From NCBI GenBank assembly GCA_944385965.1, contig CALWZG010000030.1:1-64000 (forward strand): a stretch of 64,000 nt of DNA, read 5' to 3'. The notes under the pieces are model-generated. The model was not told the origin of the DNA. It saw only the letters and a program-made list of their open reading frames with translations, and did no database searches. This DNA comes from an uncultured Anaerotruncus sp. Lineage in GTDB: Bacteria; Bacillota; Clostridia; Oscillospirales; Ruminococcaceae. Position numbers and translations under genes: made by a program. Of this stretch, positions 1 to 8,873 are shown piece by piece (the first letter of the stretch is position 1; every line of letters starts with the position of its first letter).

Positions 1-1
1 T

Positions 2-2815
2 CACAAACAACTGACAAAACAGTTCACCAGTGCCTTTGCAAGGTTGTTTAATTCCGAGTACAAAAAAATCATAGCGGACTTACGGCTATGCAAGAAAGAT
101 GGAAAAAAGCTATCTTACAACGAGGCCACCGCAGCAACAGAACGTCTCGCCTATTACCAGCAAAAGACGCAGGAATACTGTGAGGCCGAGGAGCCAATCA
201 GAGATTTTCTGGGCGCTGCTTACAAAGGTGTAGAAACAGACTGGAATTATGTAGCAGAGCAAATAGGTGCCCTACAAGCATTATTCTCTGCTGGGGTATC
301 CTTTGGTTTGCTGGAGGAGTATTCCGATTTTGTTACTGAACGCACTGCCTTTGCGGATTATGCCCAGCGTCTGGATGCTGTATTTGAGATTTGTGACAAT
401 GATGTTTTTGAGTATATCTCAAACTGCTTTGATCGGTCGCTCTTAGATATCGGTATTGTAAACTGTTCTTTGCTGTTGGCACGGTTCACTGACTGTTCGG
501 ATTCGATGGATAAGTTGGATAACTGGTGTCATTTCAGAACATTGCTTTCCAAGTTGGATGATGTGCAAACCGTGTCTTATATCAACAGTGCCATCAGCCG
601 AAATACAGAGCCAAAATTTATTGTTGATGCTTTCAAAAAGCAGTTTTACTATCAGTGGATCGACTCGATTTTGTCTGGAACACCAGTCTTATCTGGGTTC
701 AATCGAATCTCTCAGGACAACACAATCCGTACTTTTTCGGAAAAAGATACAGAACAATTTGAGATCAACAAAGCGAAGATCCGTGCAGAGCTTTCCAGCA
801 AACGTCCCTCTTTGGAGTTAATCGCTCCCGGAAGCGCTTTGGCAATCCTGCTCCGTGAAGGTGAAAAGAAACGAAAGCAGAAGAGCATTCGCTCCCTTCT
901 TTCCGAAACAGGAGAACTTATTCAGCGTATCAAGCCGTGCTTTTTGATGTCGCCCCTAAGCGTCAGCACATTCCTTGCTCCGGATGCTGTCCATTTTGAT
1001 GTTGTGGTATTTGATGAGGCATCGCAAATTTTCCCACAAGACGCGATCGGCGCGATATATCGCGCTCAGCAACTGATTGTTGTGGGCGACTCCAAGCAGA
1101 TGCCGCCCAGCAATTTTTTCAATGCCACCATTGAGGCGGAGGATAACGATGAAGAAAGCGGAGATGTCACAGATTTTGAATCCATCTTGGATCTGTGTTC
1201 TACTTCTATGCAGCAGCTTCGCCTGCGTTGGCATTATCGGAGCCGCTACGAACAACTTATCACCTTTTCCAACAAGAATTTTTATGACAGCGATCTTGTT
1301 ACATTCCCATCTGCCAAAGCAGACGCCTCCGGCATTGGTGTAGACTATTATCATGTGGACGGTGTCTTTGACCGAAAGAGCCACTCCAACAGAAAAGAAG
1401 CAGAGTTTATCGTTGATCTGATCTATCAAAACATCGAACGCTACCCTGATCGAAGCCTGGGTGTCGTTGCGTTCAGCGTTGCGCAGCAGGATCTGATCGA
1501 CAAACTGTTATCCAAGCGGCGGCAGAATACACCAGAAAAAGAATATTTCTTTAAAAACGATGCAAAAGAACCTTTCTTTATCAAAAACCTTGAGACAGTG
1601 CAAGGCGATGAACGAGATACCATTATATTCAGCATCGCATATGGTGCTGATGCCCAGGGACGTCTGCTGCATAATTTCGGTCCCTTAAACCGTGTTGGTG
1701 GCGAACGGCGGTTGAATGTTGCTGTCACTCGTGCCAAATGCAATGTTCAGCTGGTTTCCTCGATGCACTATACAGATATTGATTTAAAGCGTACATCTTC
1801 AGAGGGCGCGAAACTGTTGCGGGAATATCTTGACTTTGCAGAAAACGGAAATATCGCCCTGGAGCGCACCGTGAGTATCAATTCCTTTGAACAGTTCGAT
1901 TCTGACTTCGAACTTGAGGTATGTGAATTTTTGCGCGCTAACGGTTTTTCTGTTGACACACAGGTCGGATGCTCTGGATTCAGAATTGATCTTGGGCTGA
2001 AGATTCCGAACAGCTCTGACTATGTGCTTGCAATCGAGTGCGATGGAGCGACCTACCATTCTTCCAGGAACGCTCGGGACCGTGATCGTTTGCGGCAGGA
2101 AATTCTGGAGCGTATGGGTTGGAAGTTCTATCGCATCTGGTCGACTGATTGGTTTAGAAATAAAAGTGTGGAGCAAAGCCGACTTTTGGAAGCTGCTACG
2201 GATGCAATCAAGTACCCTGCGCAAGTCTTAGCAAAATCGGAGAAAGTACCCTGCGCAGAAAGCTTTGAAAATTTTGAAGAAGTTGCAGAAGGGAAACCCT
2301 TTGAGTTTTCACCTTACAAAGCCGCCGACATTCAATCCCTGTGCCGGCAGTATTTGCCGCGCGATTTCAAAGGGATGGTGAAGGCCGTTTTGGAAGTGGA
2401 GTCTCCCCTTTCTGAGGAACTGTTTCTGCGGCGCATCGTATGGTTATTCGGCCGCGAAAAAGTCACAAAGGTTGTTTGGCAAGACTACGAGCAAAAAATG
2501 TACGGTTGTCAACGCTATGGTATCATTCGTCGGAATGGTTTTTTGTATTTGGAGAATGGCCAAGAAATTCGATTCCGAGGGCCGGGCGATATCGAACGGG
2601 ACATCAAACAAATTGCTCCGGAAGAATTGGCCGCAGGAATGCTGGAGATTCTGAAGCAAAATGTAACGGCCGACAAAAATGGGTTGTACCGCTCTCTCGT
2701 CTCACAATGCGGTATAAACCGCGTGGGTAAAACAATCAATGAAATATTGGATTCCGCACTGCGCCTTCTTGAAGACACCATTGACATAGACGGCGACCAG
2801 CTTTCACTAAGGTGA
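2..2815 (+). CDS. SF1 helicase with C-terminal endonuclease-like domain (DUF4011/DUF3320-type), 5' truncated by window edge
   Basis: The frame is open from base 2, so the gene begins upstream; a TTG at 44 is only an internal codon. Visible parts in order are: an inter-motif helicase region; Walker B/motif II VVVFDEASQ near 1003-1030 followed by VVGDSKQMPPS; motif V TVQGDERDT near 1600; motif VI VAVTRAK near 1720; then a Vsr/DUF559-like PD-(D/E)XK nuclease region near 1905-2150 (RIDLGLKI, AIECDGATYHSS, GWKFYRIWS); and a C-terminal DUF3320-like tail. Full-length relatives are usually well over 1500 residues and carry an N-terminal DUF4011 and motif I, which lie outside. Proteins of this build occur in defence islands and some are reported as antiphage helicase-nucleases (from memory). 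The stop lies 7 bp before a tRNA fragment, so the gene is probably cargo at the edge of an integrated element. Confidence 0.85.
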   Translation, partial: HKQLTKQFTSAFARLFNSEYKKIIADLRLCKKDGKKLSYNEATAATERLAYYQQKTQEYCEAEEPIRDFLGAAYKGVETDWNYVAEQIGALQALFSAGVSFGLLEEYSDFVTERTAFADYAQRLDAVFEICDNDVFEYISNCFDRSLLDIGIVNCSLLLARFTDCSDSMDKLDNWCHFRTLLSKLDDVQTVSYINSAISRNTEPKFIVDAFKKQFYYQWIDSILSGTPVLSGFNRISQDNTIRTFSEKDTEQFEINKAKIRAELSSKRPSLELIAPGSALAILLREGEKKRKQKSIRSLLSETGELIQRIKPCFLMSPLSVSTFLAPDAVHFDVVVFDEASQIFPQDAIGAIYRAQQLIVVGDSKQMPPSNFFNATIEAEDNDEESGDVTDFESILDLCSTSMQQLRLRWHYRSRYEQLITFSNKNFYDSDLVTFPSAKADASGIGVDYYHVDGVFDRKSHSNRKEAEFIVDLIYQNIERYPDRSLGVVAFSVAQQDLIDKLLSKRRQNTPEKEYFFKNDAKEPFFIKNLETVQGDERDTIIFSIAYGADAQGRLLHNFGPLNRVGGERRLNVAVTRAKCNVQLVSSMHYTDIDLKRTSSEGAKLLREYLDFAENGNIALERTVSINSFEQFDSDFELEVCEFLRANGFSVDTQVGCSGFRIDLGLKIPNSSDYVLAIECDGATYHSSRNARDRDRLRQEILERMGWKFYRIWSTDWFRNKSVEQSRLLEAATDAIKYPAQVLAKSEKVPCAESFENFEEVAEGKPFEFSPYKAADIQSLCRQYLPRDFKGMVKAVLEVESPLSEELFLRRIVWLFGREKVTKVVWQDYEQKMYGCQRYGIIRRNGFLYLENGQEIRFRGPGDIERDIKQIAPEELAAGMLEILKQNVTADKNGLYRSLVSQCGINRVGKTINEILDSALRLLEDTIDIDGDQLSLR

Positions 2816-2822
2816 CATCACC

Positions 2823-2874
2823 TTTAGGCTCTAGTGGGCTCCCCGTGCAGGTTCAAGTCCTGTTATCCGCACCA
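2823..2874 (+). other. 3' fragment of tRNA-Leu(UAG): probable attachment-site scar of an integrated element
   Basis: The segment has the anticodon loop TTTAGGC (2823-2829), the 3' anticodon strand TCTAG, a variable arm, a T arm (stem 2847-2851/2859-2863 around loop TTCAAGT), the acceptor 3' strand TATCCGC (2864-2870), discriminator A and encoded CCA (2872-2874). The required 5' half (acceptor GCGGATA, D arm, anticodon strand CTAGA) is absent upstream, where the helicase gene ends instead. A 3' tRNA piece of this size starting at the anticodon loop is what tyrosine integrases that use tRNA genes leave as the distal att copy. The complete tRNA-Leu and the integrase would lie at the other end of the element, outside the window. 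Confidence 0.8.
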
Positions 2875-2905
2875 CACCGGCAGGGGCCTGGAGCCACCAG
2901 CCAGG

Positions 2906-2940
2906 GCCGGAGCCAGGTCGCGCTCCGGCTCTTTACTTTT
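2906..2940 (+). terminator. Rho-independent terminator after the tRNA fragment
   Basis: Stem GCCGGAG (2906-2912) pairs with CTCCGGC (2923-2929), followed by a T-rich tail. It is probably the original terminator of the tRNA gene. An almost identical hairpin recurs at 3254-3288. Confidence 0.75.
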
Positions 2941-3027
2941 GTCCAAAATTGTGGCCCGCGTCCGGGCGGCCAAAAATCGTTTTCTCACCCGAATCTGATT
3001 GCGAATATAATAACAGGGGGAAAGATC

Positions 3028-3243
3028 ATGCAAAAGGTAGTTTACATCAGCAACAGCCGAGACTTTACAGAGCAGAGGGATATTAACGACAATCAATATT
3101 TGGTTCGCATCAATAAGCTGTTGGAGGAGGGCTGGGTTATTTCACAGATGAATACCCAGACGGTTGCCGTTGATCCTAGGCTGGAAAGCTATCTCCACAA
3201 AGAAACCCTTGTATCTTTCGTGATTCTGGAAAAGCCTGAATAA
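3028..3243 (+). CDS. Small protein of unknown function (71 aa)
   Basis: ATG at 3028 is preceded by AGGGGGA at 3014-3020 with good spacing, so the long upstream extension of this frame through the tRNA scar is not coding. The product begins MQKVVYISNS, has no signal peptide or membrane segment, and resembles a compact alpha/beta fold with a central helix (NKLLEEGWVISQ). I do not recognise the family. It is monocistronic and enclosed by two similar terminators, which suggests that it and its flanks arose by a local duplication next to the tRNA gene. Confidence 0.6.
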   Translation: MQKVVYISNSRDFTEQRDINDNQYLVRINKLLEEGWVISQMNTQTVAVDPRLESYLHKETLVSFVILEKPE

Positions 3244-3253
3244 CCTTCCATGG

Positions 3254-3288
3254 GCCGGAGCCAAGCTGCACTCCGGCTGTTTTCTTTA
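3254..3288 (+). terminator. Terminator of the 71-aa gene
   Basis: Stem GCCGGAG (3254-3260) with CTCCGGC (3271-3277), then TGTTTTCTTT. It copies the terminator at 2906-2940 in stem and partly in flank. Confidence 0.8.
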
Positions 3289-3346
3289 TACCCAAAATCC
3301 CGGCCTGTATCCAAACGATTGAAAGTGTTCACCACCGCCAAACGAG

Positions 3347-3372
3347 AAGCACCTGAAAGGGTGCTTTTTTAT
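3347..3372 (+). terminator. Second terminator hairpin
   Basis: Stem AAGCACC (3347-3353) with GGTGCTT (3360-3366), loop of six, T-run to 3370. It closes the region before a long AT-rich leader. Confidence 0.75.
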
Positions 3373-3760
3373 TTGGGATAAGATGTTGGTTGTCCGCTTC
3401 CCCAGAAAAAGATTTTCCCTTTAAGATGATAATATTTCTTTATATCTGATACAATTATCCATAAAAAGAAATTTTTAAAAACACTTCTGCAACATATTTG
3501 TCATCAAAAAATGGAGTTTTTTCCTTTTGAAATACCAAGCGGTGGTTTTTTCTACGAATATGTCTAAATTCAGCTAATTTAATTGGTAAAATCGACTTAC
3601 AACTAAGATAAAAAATGGAATAAATTCAAATAAAATCCAGCAATTGGTGTAAAAATAGATAATATTTTAACGAAAAACATTGTTATTTTATGCACAATAC
3701 CGTATAAAATGACGAATAAAAGGTCTGATTTCACAGAAATTTAATACGATTCGTAGGATG
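3373..3760. other. AT-rich non-coding stretch before the opine-dehydrogenase operon
   Basis: About 390 bp with no plausible reading frame and marked AT-richness. It could hold regulator sites or an upstream activating region for the promoter at 3761, but I see no convincing palindrome or known riboswitch. Confidence 0.5.
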
Positions 3761-3789
3761 TTGAATTTTGTAAATCGTGCTAGTATAAT
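3761..3789 (+). promoter_or_regulatory. Sigma-A promoter of the opine dehydrogenase-racemase-TRAP operon
   Basis: -35 TTGAAT (3761-3766), 17-bp spacer, perfect -10 TATAAT (3784-3789). The cdaR-type regulator promoter (10250-10278, minus strand) has the same -35 and -10 hexamers and spacing. Confidence 0.8.
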
Positions 3790-3848
3790 AGTACAGTCTG
3801 AAGTCGATATTTGTCGATTCTATCAAGATTAAGAAAGGATGAATGTTA

Positions 3849-4958
3849 ATGACACCGAAGAAGATTGCAGTTTTGGGCGGCGGTAATGGCGCGCATACCA
3901 TGGCGGCTGAGTTTGCGCTTAAAGGACATACCGTCAATATGTATGAGATGCCTCAATTTAAGGCGAATATGAAGAAAGTCTTTGAGACCAAAACGATTCA
4001 CCTGAAGGGCAATATCAAGGAACTGCAAGGGCCTGTGGAGCTGAATATGGTTACGGATGATATCGCCAAAGCTGTGGAAGGCTGCCGCTACATCTGCTTG
4101 GTGGCACCAGCATTCACCCACCTTGGCTACGCGAAATTACTGAAAGGCCATCTGCATAAAGATCAGATTGTGGTCACTTATCCAGGCGCGTTTTCCGCCT
4201 TGGTTATGAAAAATGTCTTTGGGGATGACCCGGATTGCCCCATCTTTGCGGACGCCAACAACCTGCCTTATGACTCCCGTCTGACCGCTCCTGGTTCCGG
4301 CGAAGTAAATGTATTTGGCCGCAACCCCATCAACATCGCTTTCCTGCCCGCGGACAAGGCTCCCGAGCTGATTGATGAGATGCGAGAGGACCTGTTCCCC
4401 TTTGAGAAGATTTACCATGACTGCTTGGAGTGCGGCCTTGCCATCGTAAATCCTGACTGGCACGCCGGCCCTGTGCTGTTCAACATCTCCCGGATTGAGA
4501 GCCCTCAGGTCAATTTCTTCCTGTATGAGCATGGCTGGACCCCCTCCGCCTGCCGCCTGAACATCGCTATGGATAAAGAGCGCAAGGCTTTGGGTAATGT
4601 GTTGGGCTACAACCTGCGCCCTATGGAGGATTTCGCCGGTCGGCCTGATGATTACGAGTGGACCTGGCAGGACCTGTACAAAGAAGGACATGGCTCCATC
4701 GGCTTGACTCCTATCTGTGGTCCTAACGATTTGAGCAGCCGGTATCTCACCGAGGATATCCCCTTTGGTTTGGTTCCATGGGCGGCCATCGCGGAGCTGG
4801 TAGGTGTTCCCATGCCGCTGACCAATGGCTTCATTGACATCATCAACATCGTCCATGAGCGTGACTGGCGTGCGGAAGGCTGCGGCCTGAAAGAGCTGGG
4901 CATCGAGGGTATGGATAAAGACACCCTGCTGGCTTATGTCCGCACCGGCAAGAAATAA
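3849..4958 (+). CDS. Octopine/opine dehydrogenase-family oxidoreductase
   Basis: Predicted NAD(P)-dependent enzyme that reductively condenses an amino acid with a 2-oxo acid, or oxidises the resulting N-(carboxyalkyl) amino acid. The N-terminus has the Rossmann motif IAVLGGGNGAHTMA (residues 5-18), and the C-terminal part is the octopine dehydrogenase domain with the conserved NPDWHAGPVLFN segment, whose His is the usual catalytic residue of the family. ATG 3849 is preferred over ATG 3843 because AAAGGA (3834-3839) lies 9 bp from it but only 3 bp from the earlier codon. At 369 aa it fits the family. It is first in an operon with a racemase-like gene and a TRAP transporter, which suggests use of an imported opine-like or N-substituted amino acid. 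The true substrate cannot be read from sequence. Confidence 0.85.
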   Translation: MTPKKIAVLGGGNGAHTMAAEFALKGHTVNMYEMPQFKANMKKVFETKTIHLKGNIKELQGPVELNMVTDDIAKAVEGCRYICLVAPAFTHLGYAKLLKGHLHKDQIVVTYPGAFSALVMKNVFGDDPDCPIFADANNLPYDSRLTAPGSGEVNVFGRNPINIAFLPADKAPELIDEMREDLFPFEKIYHDCLECGLAIVNPDWHAGPVLFNISRIESPQVNFFLYEHGWTPSACRLNIAMDKERKALGNVLGYNLRPMEDFAGRPDDYEWTWQDLYKEGHGSIGLTPICGPNDLSSRYLTEDIPFGLVPWAAIAELVGVPMPLTNGFIDIINIVHERDWRAEGCGLKELGIEGMDKDTLLAYVRTGKK

Positions 4959-4997
4959 ACCGTTCAATCTCTTATTTTAATGAGGAAAGGGAAATCT

Positions 4998-5783
4998 ATG
5001 AGTAAGATCATTCGAAATTGGGGCTATATGGGTCCCAATACCCCCAACAGAAGATACGATACCACAGAGGGGCAGCTGATGAACGGTTTCCCCATAGGTA
5101 TCCTTCAATTGTGGGCGCACCTTCCGTTTTTCCCTGGTAATGTGTCCAACGCCTATACCTATGATTTCCCAGTCAAATTCATTGAGGTAAAAGGCTCCGG
5201 CATTGACAATATTCTGGCAGGGGATATGTCCCTTGTAGATAATATTGTTGAGGCCGCCAAACAGCTGGAAATGGATGGCTGCCGTGCCATCTGCGCCAAC
5301 TGCGGATTCTTTGGACATTACCAGAAACTGGTGGCGGATCAGCTGGATGTACCCTGCTATCTGTCCTCCATGGTACAGGTGCCTTGGGTGCTGGTGGGGC
5401 TGAAATCCAACCAGAAGGTTGGAATCATGACCGCCAATAAGAACACCCTGACCAAATCCCTTTTTGACGCTTGCAGCATCAGTGAGGAAATGCAGAAACG
5501 CTGTGTTGTGTACGGCGCCCAGGACGAGGAGGAATTCCCCAATATTCTGACCGGAAAAGGCGGCCTGGATTATGATAAGGTGGGGGATGAGCTGTCAGCC
5601 ATCGCCCATCGGATGGTGGAAGAAAATCCGGATATCGGCGCAATTCTGCTGGAGTGTACGGATATGCCGCCCTACGCTCATCGTCTGCAGGCGGAGCTGA
5701 ATTTGCCCGTCTATGACGCCATTACCTTGATTAAGTATGTAAAATCTACGGTCACACAAACCCCCTATTATGGGTTCCTCTAA
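4998..5783 (+). CDS. Aspartate/glutamate racemase-superfamily protein
   Basis: Predicted cytoplasmic cofactor-independent racemase or isomerase of the Asp/Glu/hydantoin racemase superfamily. The paired catalytic cysteines are visible in CANCGFF and in LLECTDMP, and the fold pattern of two related halves is clear. ATG 4998 follows AGGAAAGGG; an ATG 18 bp earlier (4980) lacks a site. Length is 261 aa. It follows the opine dehydrogenase gene by 39 bp and precedes the TRAP genes, so it may invert the stereocentre of the amino-acid moiety released by or offered to the dehydrogenase. Members of this superfamily also include maleate isomerases and arylmalonate decarboxylases, so the reaction is open. 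Confidence 0.8.
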   Translation: MSKIIRNWGYMGPNTPNRRYDTTEGQLMNGFPIGILQLWAHLPFFPGNVSNAYTYDFPVKFIEVKGSGIDNILAGDMSLVDNIVEAAKQLEMDGCRAICANCGFFGHYQKLVADQLDVPCYLSSMVQVPWVLVGLKSNQKVGIMTANKNTLTKSLFDACSISEEMQKRCVVYGAQDEEEFPNILTGKGGLDYDKVGDELSAIAHRMVEENPDIGAILLECTDMPPYAHRLQAELNLPVYDAITLIKYVKSTVTQTPYYGFL

Positions 5784-5792
5784 GAGTTAAAA

Positions 5793-5842
5793 AGATTCCA
5801 GGCATCGAAACCGCTGGCAGGCGGGGGAGGTGTCTGGAATCT
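5793..5842 (+). promoter_or_regulatory. Intercistronic hairpin before dctP
   Basis: AGATTCCAGGCA (5793-5804) pairs with TGTCTGGAATCT (5831-5842), 12 bp with one G-U pair, and the loop holds a smaller CCGC/GCGG hairpin. No T-run follows, so it is more likely an mRNA processing or stabilising structure than a terminator, letting the binding protein be made in excess. Confidence 0.55.
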
Positions 5843-5901
5843 GAGGATTCTAAAGGAAAGTACGCAAACACACAATATGTGCCTGAAAGGAAGCGATTAG
5901 A

Positions 5902-6972
5902 ATGAAATTATCCGCAAAGAGAATCATCAGTTTGGCTTTGTGCGGAACCGTGGTATCCACATTGGCGCTGAGCGGCTGTGGCGGTTCTTCTGGAAGCAGC
6001 GGATCGGAAACTGACAACAGTGAGAAAACGTATGAACTGCGTTTGGCCACCTTGTATCCGACAGAGCATGAGCTAACCATTTCCGCACAGGCGGCTTGCG
6101 ACAAGATTGAGGAACAAACCGGCGGAAAGGTAAAAATCCAGATTTATCCCTCTGACCAGCTGGGTGACTACACCTCGGTTTATGAGGAGGTTATGAAGGG
6201 GACCATTGATATGACCATCAATACAATGGTAACCACCTATGACTCCACTCTGGAAATGCTGACCATTCCTTATCTGGCCAGTTCCTACGATGAGGCGAAG
6301 GAAATTTTCTGTAATCCTGATTCTTATTTCTTCCAGACGGTGGCAGACCACCAGAGGAATCTGAACATTGAGACCTTGGGTATCTATGTAGCTGGCGCGA
6401 TGGGAATTGGCGCCGCCAAATCCATTAACAGCCCAATGGATCCCACCGTATCCAAACCTATGCTGATTCGCTGCCCCTCCATGGACTCCTATCTGTGGAC
6501 AGCGGAAGGCTTTGGATTCAATACTGTAACCATCAACTACAGTGAGCTGTACTCCTCCCTGCAAACCGGCGTATGTGACGGCTGGATTGGTGGAGGCGCT
6601 TATGTAAACTATCTGGGCTTCCGGGACGTGCTGAAATATTTCGGCGACGCTCGCTATATCTTTGAGAACATTGTTTGCATCATGAATAAAGAACTGTACG
6701 ATGGAATGCCCGCTGAGTATCAGACCATCATCAAAGATGCTTTCACCGAGTCTACCAACAGCTTTGCTGACCAGATGGAATCTTTGGATGAGCAGGCCAT
6801 GAAAGATATGGAAGCTATGGGCATCGAAATCTACCGTCCTACCGAGGAAGAGTATGAGACTATGCGTGAGCATTTCCGCACCAATATTTGGCCCAAGTAT
6901 GAGAATACCTTGGACGCTGAAACCTTCAAATCTCTGCTGGATAACGGCCTGAGAGAGGCTGCGGCTGCATAG
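5902..6972 (+). CDS. dctP: TRAP transporter solute-binding lipoprotein DctP
   Basis: Extracytoplasmic binding protein of a TRAP transporter, 356 aa. The lipoprotein signal is clear: positive start, hydrophobic stretch and lipobox LSGC at about residues 24-27, followed by a Gly/Ser-rich linker. The body has the DctP-family features ELRLATLYPTEHELT, GGKVKIQIYPSDQLGD and the ligand-arginine region SKPMLIRCPSMDSY. AAAGGAAG precedes ATG 5902. It is followed by dctQ and dctM. TRAP systems take up carboxylates, sialic acid or amino-acid derivatives using a sodium gradient; the arginine supports a carboxylate-bearing ligand, in line with the opine and racemase genes upstream. Confidence 0.93.
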   Translation: MKLSAKRIISLALCGTVVSTLALSGCGGSSGSSGSETDNSEKTYELRLATLYPTEHELTISAQAACDKIEEQTGGKVKIQIYPSDQLGDYTSVYEEVMKGTIDMTINTMVTTYDSTLEMLTIPYLASSYDEAKEIFCNPDSYFFQTVADHQRNLNIETLGIYVAGAMGIGAAKSINSPMDPTVSKPMLIRCPSMDSYLWTAEGFGFNTVTINYSELYSSLQTGVCDGWIGGGAYVNYLGFRDVLKYFGDARYIFENIVCIMNKELYDGMPAEYQTIIKDAFTESTNSFADQMESLDEQAMKDMEAMGIEIYRPTEEEYETMREHFRTNIWPKYENTLDAETFKSLLDNGLREAAAA

Positions 6973-6990
6973 CAGAGGGGGAATCATGCT

Positions 6991-7527
6991 ATGTCAATCA
7001 TCCATAAAATTGAGAATAATATTCTGTTTCGATTTCTTCTGAAGCTGGATTCCGCAGTTATGATTATCACCAGTATCTTGGCGGCAGGAATCGTCTTTGT
7101 TGGTGTGCTGATGCGGTATATCTTTAAAATGAACTTTTTTGGTCAGGAAGAGGTCCTGTGCGTTGTGGCCATGTGGCTTTACTGGGCCGGCGGTGTCTAT
7201 GGAAGCTATGAGGGGTCCCATATCAAGGGGGACATGCTGTCCTCCCTGTTAAAGTCCCCTCTTTCCAAGAAAATCGTTGAGCTGATTATTCAGGGTGTTT
7301 CCTTTGTGGTTATCTTGGTGTTTTGTATTTGGGGTTTTGAGTATATGTCCTTCAACCTGAAATTCAACGCTGTATCAACAGGTTTGAAAATTCCCCTGTC
7401 CCTTTCCCAGATGCCCCTGCTGGTAGGATTTATCCTGATGGAACTGTATACCGTATTCAATTTCCTGCGGGTGCTGGTGGATAAGGACTTTGGAAAAACT
7501 GAGGAAGAGAAGGGAGGGACCGCATAA
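6991..7527 (+). CDS. dctQ: TRAP transporter small membrane subunit DctQ
   Basis: 178-aa protein with four predicted membrane helices (for example residues 21-45, a FGQEEVLCVVAMWLYWAGG segment near 50-68, 90-112 and 130-155). The QEE(V/I)L and W-W signature of the second helix is typical of DctQ. It starts 18 bp after dctP and its stop overlaps the dctM start as TAATG, indicating translational coupling. It forms the membrane complex with DctM. Confidence 0.92.
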   Translation: MSIIHKIENNILFRFLLKLDSAVMIITSILAAGIVFVGVLMRYIFKMNFFGQEEVLCVVAMWLYWAGGVYGSYEGSHIKGDMLSSLLKSPLSKKIVELIIQGVSFVVILVFCIWGFEYMSFNLKFNAVSTGLKIPLSLSQMPLLVGFILMELYTVFNFLRVLVDKDFGKTEEEKGGTA

Positions 7528-8831
7528 TGGAATTATTGGTCGCGTTTTTTATCCTGCTGGTCTGCATTGTGGTTGGAATACCAGTAGTATATTCCTTTGG
7601 CGCCGCTACTATCTGGCTTGTGGTCACTCTTGGATTTGACGCTTCTTTCGTATTCACCACCATTTACAGCAAAATGAACAGCTCGGTGCTGATTGCCATT
7701 CCCCTCTTTATCATCTTGGGTTCCGTCATGGAAAAGGGAGGCGTGGGCAGCGCGCTGGTAAACTTTGTGGAAATCTTTACCGGACGCATCAAAGGCGCCC
7801 TGTGCGCTGTATCCTCTGTGGCCTGTGCAGTATTCGGCGCTATCTGCGGAAGCGGCGCGGCGACCCTGTCCTGCATCGGCTCCATCATGGCCCCTAAGAT
7901 GCGTGAGCGCAACTATCCTATGGGCGTAGCGGCAGCGGTTCTGGCCTGTGCCGCTCCCATTGGAATGCTGATTCCTCCCAGCTCCATTCAGATTCTGTTT
8001 GCCTGGGCGGGAAACCTTTCGGTTCTGACCTGTTTCATCGCCACCGTTATTCCTGGTATCATCCTTACCATCCTCATCGCCATCTGCGGTGTGGTTATGT
8101 GCAAGAAGTATCCTGACGTTGTGGTGACCAAGCCCATGAGCCGGAAGGACTGGATAGACAACAGCCGCCGCTCCACCATCCACGCCATCCCCGCCCTGAT
8201 TATGCCCTTCATCGTACTGGGCGGAATTTACGGCGGTTTTATGACCCCATCTGAAGCGGCTGGCGTAGCTATTGTCTACTCCATCCCTGTCAGTATTCTC
8301 ATCTATCGTGGAACAAAAGTGAAAGACCTGGGCAAAACCTTCAAAGAGTCCGCGGTCACCACTGGTGTTATCATGGTAATGCTGGGAACCATCATGGTGG
8401 TCAGCCGGATTCTGGTTATGAACAATGTGCCATCCATGATTTTGGACGTGCTGATGACCGTTACAGGAAATAACAAGTATCTGGTTCTGCTGATGATCAA
8501 CGTGTTCATGGTTATCATCGGAATGTTGATGGACGACGTCAGCGGCACCCTGCTGGTAACCCCTATCCTGCTGCCCATCGGCAATGAGCTGGGTATCAAC
8601 CCTTATCATATGGCGGCGATTCTGGGGGTCAACCTTGGTATGGGCAACGTGACCCCGCCCACCGCTCCTTTCCTGTATCTGAGCGGCCGCATCTGCAAGG
8701 TGGACACCAAGAGCATCATGAAGCCGATGGTCATGATTATCATTTTCTGCTATCTGCCCACCCTGATTCTCACCACCTATATCCCAGAGATTTCTCTCTG
8801 GCTGCCCCGTTTGATTATGGGTTCGGTATGA
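7527..8831 (+). CDS. dctM: TRAP transporter large permease subunit DctM
   Basis: 434-aa polytopic membrane protein with about 12 helices, the sodium/solute channel of the TRAP system. Typical DctM segments are visible: GSVMEKGGVGSALVNF, FGAICGSGAATLSCIG, AAPIGMLIPPSS and NLGMGNVTPPTAPFLY. Start overlaps the dctQ stop. A strong GC-rich terminator follows at 8874-8920, ending the operon. Confidence 0.95.
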   Translation: MELLVAFFILLVCIVVGIPVVYSFGAATIWLVVTLGFDASFVFTTIYSKMNSSVLIAIPLFIILGSVMEKGGVGSALVNFVEIFTGRIKGALCAVSSVACAVFGAICGSGAATLSCIGSIMAPKMRERNYPMGVAAAVLACAAPIGMLIPPSSIQILFAWAGNLSVLTCFIATVIPGIILTILIAICGVVMCKKYPDVVVTKPMSRKDWIDNSRRSTIHAIPALIMPFIVLGGIYGGFMTPSEAAGVAIVYSIPVSILIYRGTKVKDLGKTFKESAVTTGVIMVMLGTIMVVSRILVMNNVPSMILDVLMTVTGNNKYLVLLMINVFMVIIGMLMDDVSGTLLVTPILLPIGNELGINPYHMAAILGVNLGMGNVTPPTAPFLYLSGRICKVDTKSIMKPMVMIIIFCYLPTLILTTYIPEISLWLPRLIMGSV

Positions 8832-8873
8832 CCTGTAAAATAGAGGAGGACCAATTTCGTTTTTCGCTGAAAG

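Noticed and set aside
2812-3027. Long N-terminal extension of the 71-aa gene through the tRNA scar and terminator
   Set aside because: The extension overlaps a structural tRNA fragment and a terminator, while ATG 3028 has a good ribosome binding site.
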